A stretch of DNA of 7,491 nt from Desulfobulbus sp. (GTDB lineage Bacteria; Desulfobacterota; Desulfobulbia; Desulfobulbales; Desulfobulbaceae): assembly GCA_030602145.1 (NCBI GenBank), contig JAUWAH010000106.1, forward strand, positions 1 through 7,491, given 5' to 3'. The stretch's first letter is position 1, and every line of letters begins with the position of its first letter. The translations under genes and the position numbers were made by a program. Of this stretch, positions 6,752-7,491 are shown piece by piece. The notes beneath the pieces are model-generated. The model was not told the DNA's origin and searched no databases. It saw only the letters and a program-made list of their open reading frames with translations.

Positions 6752-6893
6752 ATTACCAGGGTTCATGGTCTCGAATACAGTCGAGTGCTATCATGCCGAG
6801 GAGCATAGCGACGATAAATATTTCAATTATTCCGATTGGTTTTCGCTACGCTCGAAAATGATAAAATAGCAGCTTTCCTCCTTTTTGCCAGTG

Positions 6894-6915
6894 CATCAGG
6901 GTTGCTTTCCTGATG
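6894..6915. repeat. Inverted repeat CATCAGG / CCTGATG
   Basis: A perfect seven-base-pair inverted repeat (6894-6900 with 6909-6915), plus one G-T pair, has an eight-base loop. It lies about 50 bases before the start of the 35-codon ORF, either in its 5' leader or as a protein-binding site. No T-run follows on the plus strand. Confidence 0.4.
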
Positions 6916-6963
6916 TTGATACGGTAGACAATTCAGAACGACCACTCATCAAGGGAGCCCTGC

Positions 6964-7071
6964 ATGCGCTGTTCCCGCTTCATCTTCCTCCTGCTCGTCC
7001 TACCGGCCACCTGCTTCTCCTGGCCTGTCAAAGTCGTTTCCGTTACCGATACTCTTCGTGGAATGCCATGA
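6964..7071 (+). CDS. 35-residue ORF with signal-peptide-like start; possible thermonuclease remnant
   Basis: ATG 6964 has a strong ribosome-binding site, AAGGGAG (6951-6957), six bases upstream. The product begins MRCSRFIFLLLVLP, a positively charged then hydrophobic stretch typical of a Sec signal peptide, and continues with SWPVKVVSVTDTLRGMP before TGA. The segment after the signal resembles the first strand of secreted staphylococcal-nuclease-type thermonucleases (usually VVxVxDGDTL), as if GD and everything downstream had been lost. The TGA (7069-7071) overlaps the ATG of the next gene as ATGA, a classic coupling arrangement. It may be a truncated gene now serving as a translated leader for the exported protein. 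The nuclease link is a short match and therefore tentative. Confidence 0.45.
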   Translation: MRCSRFIFLLLVLPATCFSWPVKVVSVTDTLRGMP

Positions 7072-7385
7072 AAATACTTGCACCCTCCTTTGTGCTGCTT
7101 CTTGCCGCATTGGATATACAGGCCTCCTTTGCTGATGATTACTCAAGGCGTGGAGGAAGAGAACGATGGGGAAAGGAAGAGATAAAGGAGGAGTATCGGG
7201 ATGGCCCGTGCGAGGTGAAAATTGAGTCGAAGCGTGGAGAATTTAAACGGGTTGTCAAATGCAAGGATGGAATCGGTGCTGATTGGCGCGGGGAATGGAA
7301 AAAAGAGTTTTGGGACGGAAATTGTAAGGTGCAACAGGAAGCAAAATTTGATGAATTCAAAGAAGAGGTCAAGTGTGAAAGGTAA
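7068..7385 (+). CDS. Small exported protein with two copies of a 31-residue cysteine-containing module
   Basis: The 105-residue protein starts with a good signal peptide (MKILAPSFVLLLAAL) and a likely cleavage site after SFA at residue 22, leaving an 83-residue, lysine- and glutamate-rich mature protein, probably periplasmic. Residues 36-66 and 74-104 align without gaps, with 15 of 31 identities and a period of 38 residues. The shared pattern is DGxCxVxxExK then EFKxxVKC. Each copy has two cysteines exactly 17 residues apart (48/65 and 86/103), so one disulfide per module or between modules is plausible. I do not recognise a named family; small exported proteins with DGxCxV...VKC-like patterns exist in other proteobacteria as far as I recall, without known function. 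ATG 7068 is chosen because the signal peptide begins there; its own ribosome-binding site is weak (GTGGA), fitting coupling to the preceding ORF through ATGA. Confidence 0.78.
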   Translation: MKILAPSFVLLLAALDIQASFADDYSRRGGRERWGKEEIKEEYRDGPCEVKIESKRGEFKRVVKCKDGIGADWRGEWKKEFWDGNCKVQQEAKFDEFKEEVKCER

Positions 7386-7394
7386 GACCGGTCT
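7385..7394. repeat. Palindrome AGACCGGTCT at the stop codon
   Basis: A perfect ten-base palindrome begins at the last base of the TAA stop of the exported protein. It has no loop, so it is more likely a protein-binding site or chance than an RNA hairpin. Confidence 0.2.
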
Positions 7395-7473
7395 GTGGAC
7401 TCATGTAACCCAAAATCTATTGTTCGCAAATGACCTTATGCAATGAGGCGAAGTTCTTCTTGAGGAACTGTCC

Positions 7474-7491
7474 ATGTGTCAAGATGGAAGG
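7474..7491 (+). CDS. Possible start of a gene running off the right edge
   Basis: ATG 7474 is preceded by GAGGA (7462-7466) with a seven-base gap, a good ribosome-binding arrangement. Only six codons (MCQDGR) are inside the window, so neither coding status nor function can be judged. The same bases also take part in a small inverted repeat (AGTTCT 7452-7457 with GGAACT 7464-7469), which would hide the ribosome-binding site if folded. Confidence 0.2.

Larger units (their letters stand above)
6519..6963. other. Intergenic region between divergent genes
   Basis: This stretch of 445 bases separates the minus-strand ABC-F gene from the plus-strand 35-codon ORF, so it should hold the promoters of both. 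The part near 6800-6870 is AT-richer. On the plus strand, TTGGTT (6836-6841) with GATAAA (6860-6865, spacing 18) is a weak promoter candidate. On the minus strand I find no good -35/-10 pair. Two hairpins are listed separately. Open frames here, including an 83-codon minus frame whose TGA overlaps the ABC-F ATG, have odd cysteine- and proline-rich products and no ribosome-binding site. Confidence 0.5.

Noticed and set aside
6515..6766. 83-residue minus-strand protein ending at the ABC-F start
   Set aside because: No ribosome-binding site, unusual cysteine/proline/serine-rich composition; kept only as part of the leader idea.
5508..6869. 453-codon open frame on the plus strand opposite the ABC-F gene
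   Set aside because: It is the mirror of a GC-rich real gene; its product is histidine-, glycine- and aspartate-rich low-complexity sequence with no domain, and the minus-strand protein is unmistakable.
6885..7385. Longer 166-residue version of the exported protein starting at 6885
   Set aside because: The first 61 residues are the out-of-frame reading of the 35-codon ORF and its leader; the signal peptide begins exactly at ATG 7068.
1..7491. CRISPR array, tRNA, rRNA, transposon ends, phage attachment sites
   Set aside because: No spaced direct repeats, cloverleaf, rRNA-like stretches or transposase frames were seen on either strand.

Overview
The window looks like a piece of a Gram-negative, probably environmental, bacterial chromosome of moderate GC content. 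My best guess is a deltaproteobacterium (Desulfobacterota), judged only from the general character of the proteins; nothing here fixes the taxonomy. There are no rRNA, tRNA, CRISPR, phage or transposase signals.

Layout. (1) 1-253 is a leader without a convincing gene. (2) 254-2460 holds two plus-strand envelope genes, probably one operon: uppP (undecaprenyl-diphosphate phosphatase) and a CNNM/CBS/CorC_HlyC transporter-like protein of the 'hemolysin C' or magnesium/cobalt efflux type. (3) 2461-2734 is intergenic but very structured: a bulged hairpin, a TTGACA promoter-like element, three small hairpins and a textbook Rho-independent terminator. Together these look like a free-standing small RNA gene of about 140 nt. 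(4) 2735-3127 is an intact reading frame that matches only the C-terminal half of the membrane protease HtpX; the HEXXH catalytic half is gone. (5) 3174-4670 is a multi-pass cellulose-synthase-like family 2 glycosyltransferase, starting from a TTG. (6) 4769-4802 is a bidirectional terminator between convergent genes. (7) 6518-4878 (minus) is a complete ABC-F ATPase with two nucleotide-binding domains. (8) 6519-6963 is a gap of about 445 nt with two hairpins. (9) 6964-7385 holds a 35-codon ORF with a strong ribosome-binding site and a signal-peptide-like start that resembles the first residues of a secreted thermonuclease. Its stop overlaps (ATGA) the start of a 105-residue exported protein made of two copies of a 31-residue cysteine-containing module. 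(10) The last bases may hold the start of another gene.

How it fits together. UppP, the CNNM protein, the HtpX remnant and the glycosyltransferase are all inner-membrane or envelope-related, but only uppP and the CNNM gene look like an operon. The ABC-F gene acts at the ribosome and is separately transcribed. The items most worth a second look are the small-RNA candidate at about 2549-2725, the decapitated htpX directly behind it, and the coupled pair at 6964-7385 with its duplicated four-cysteine protein.
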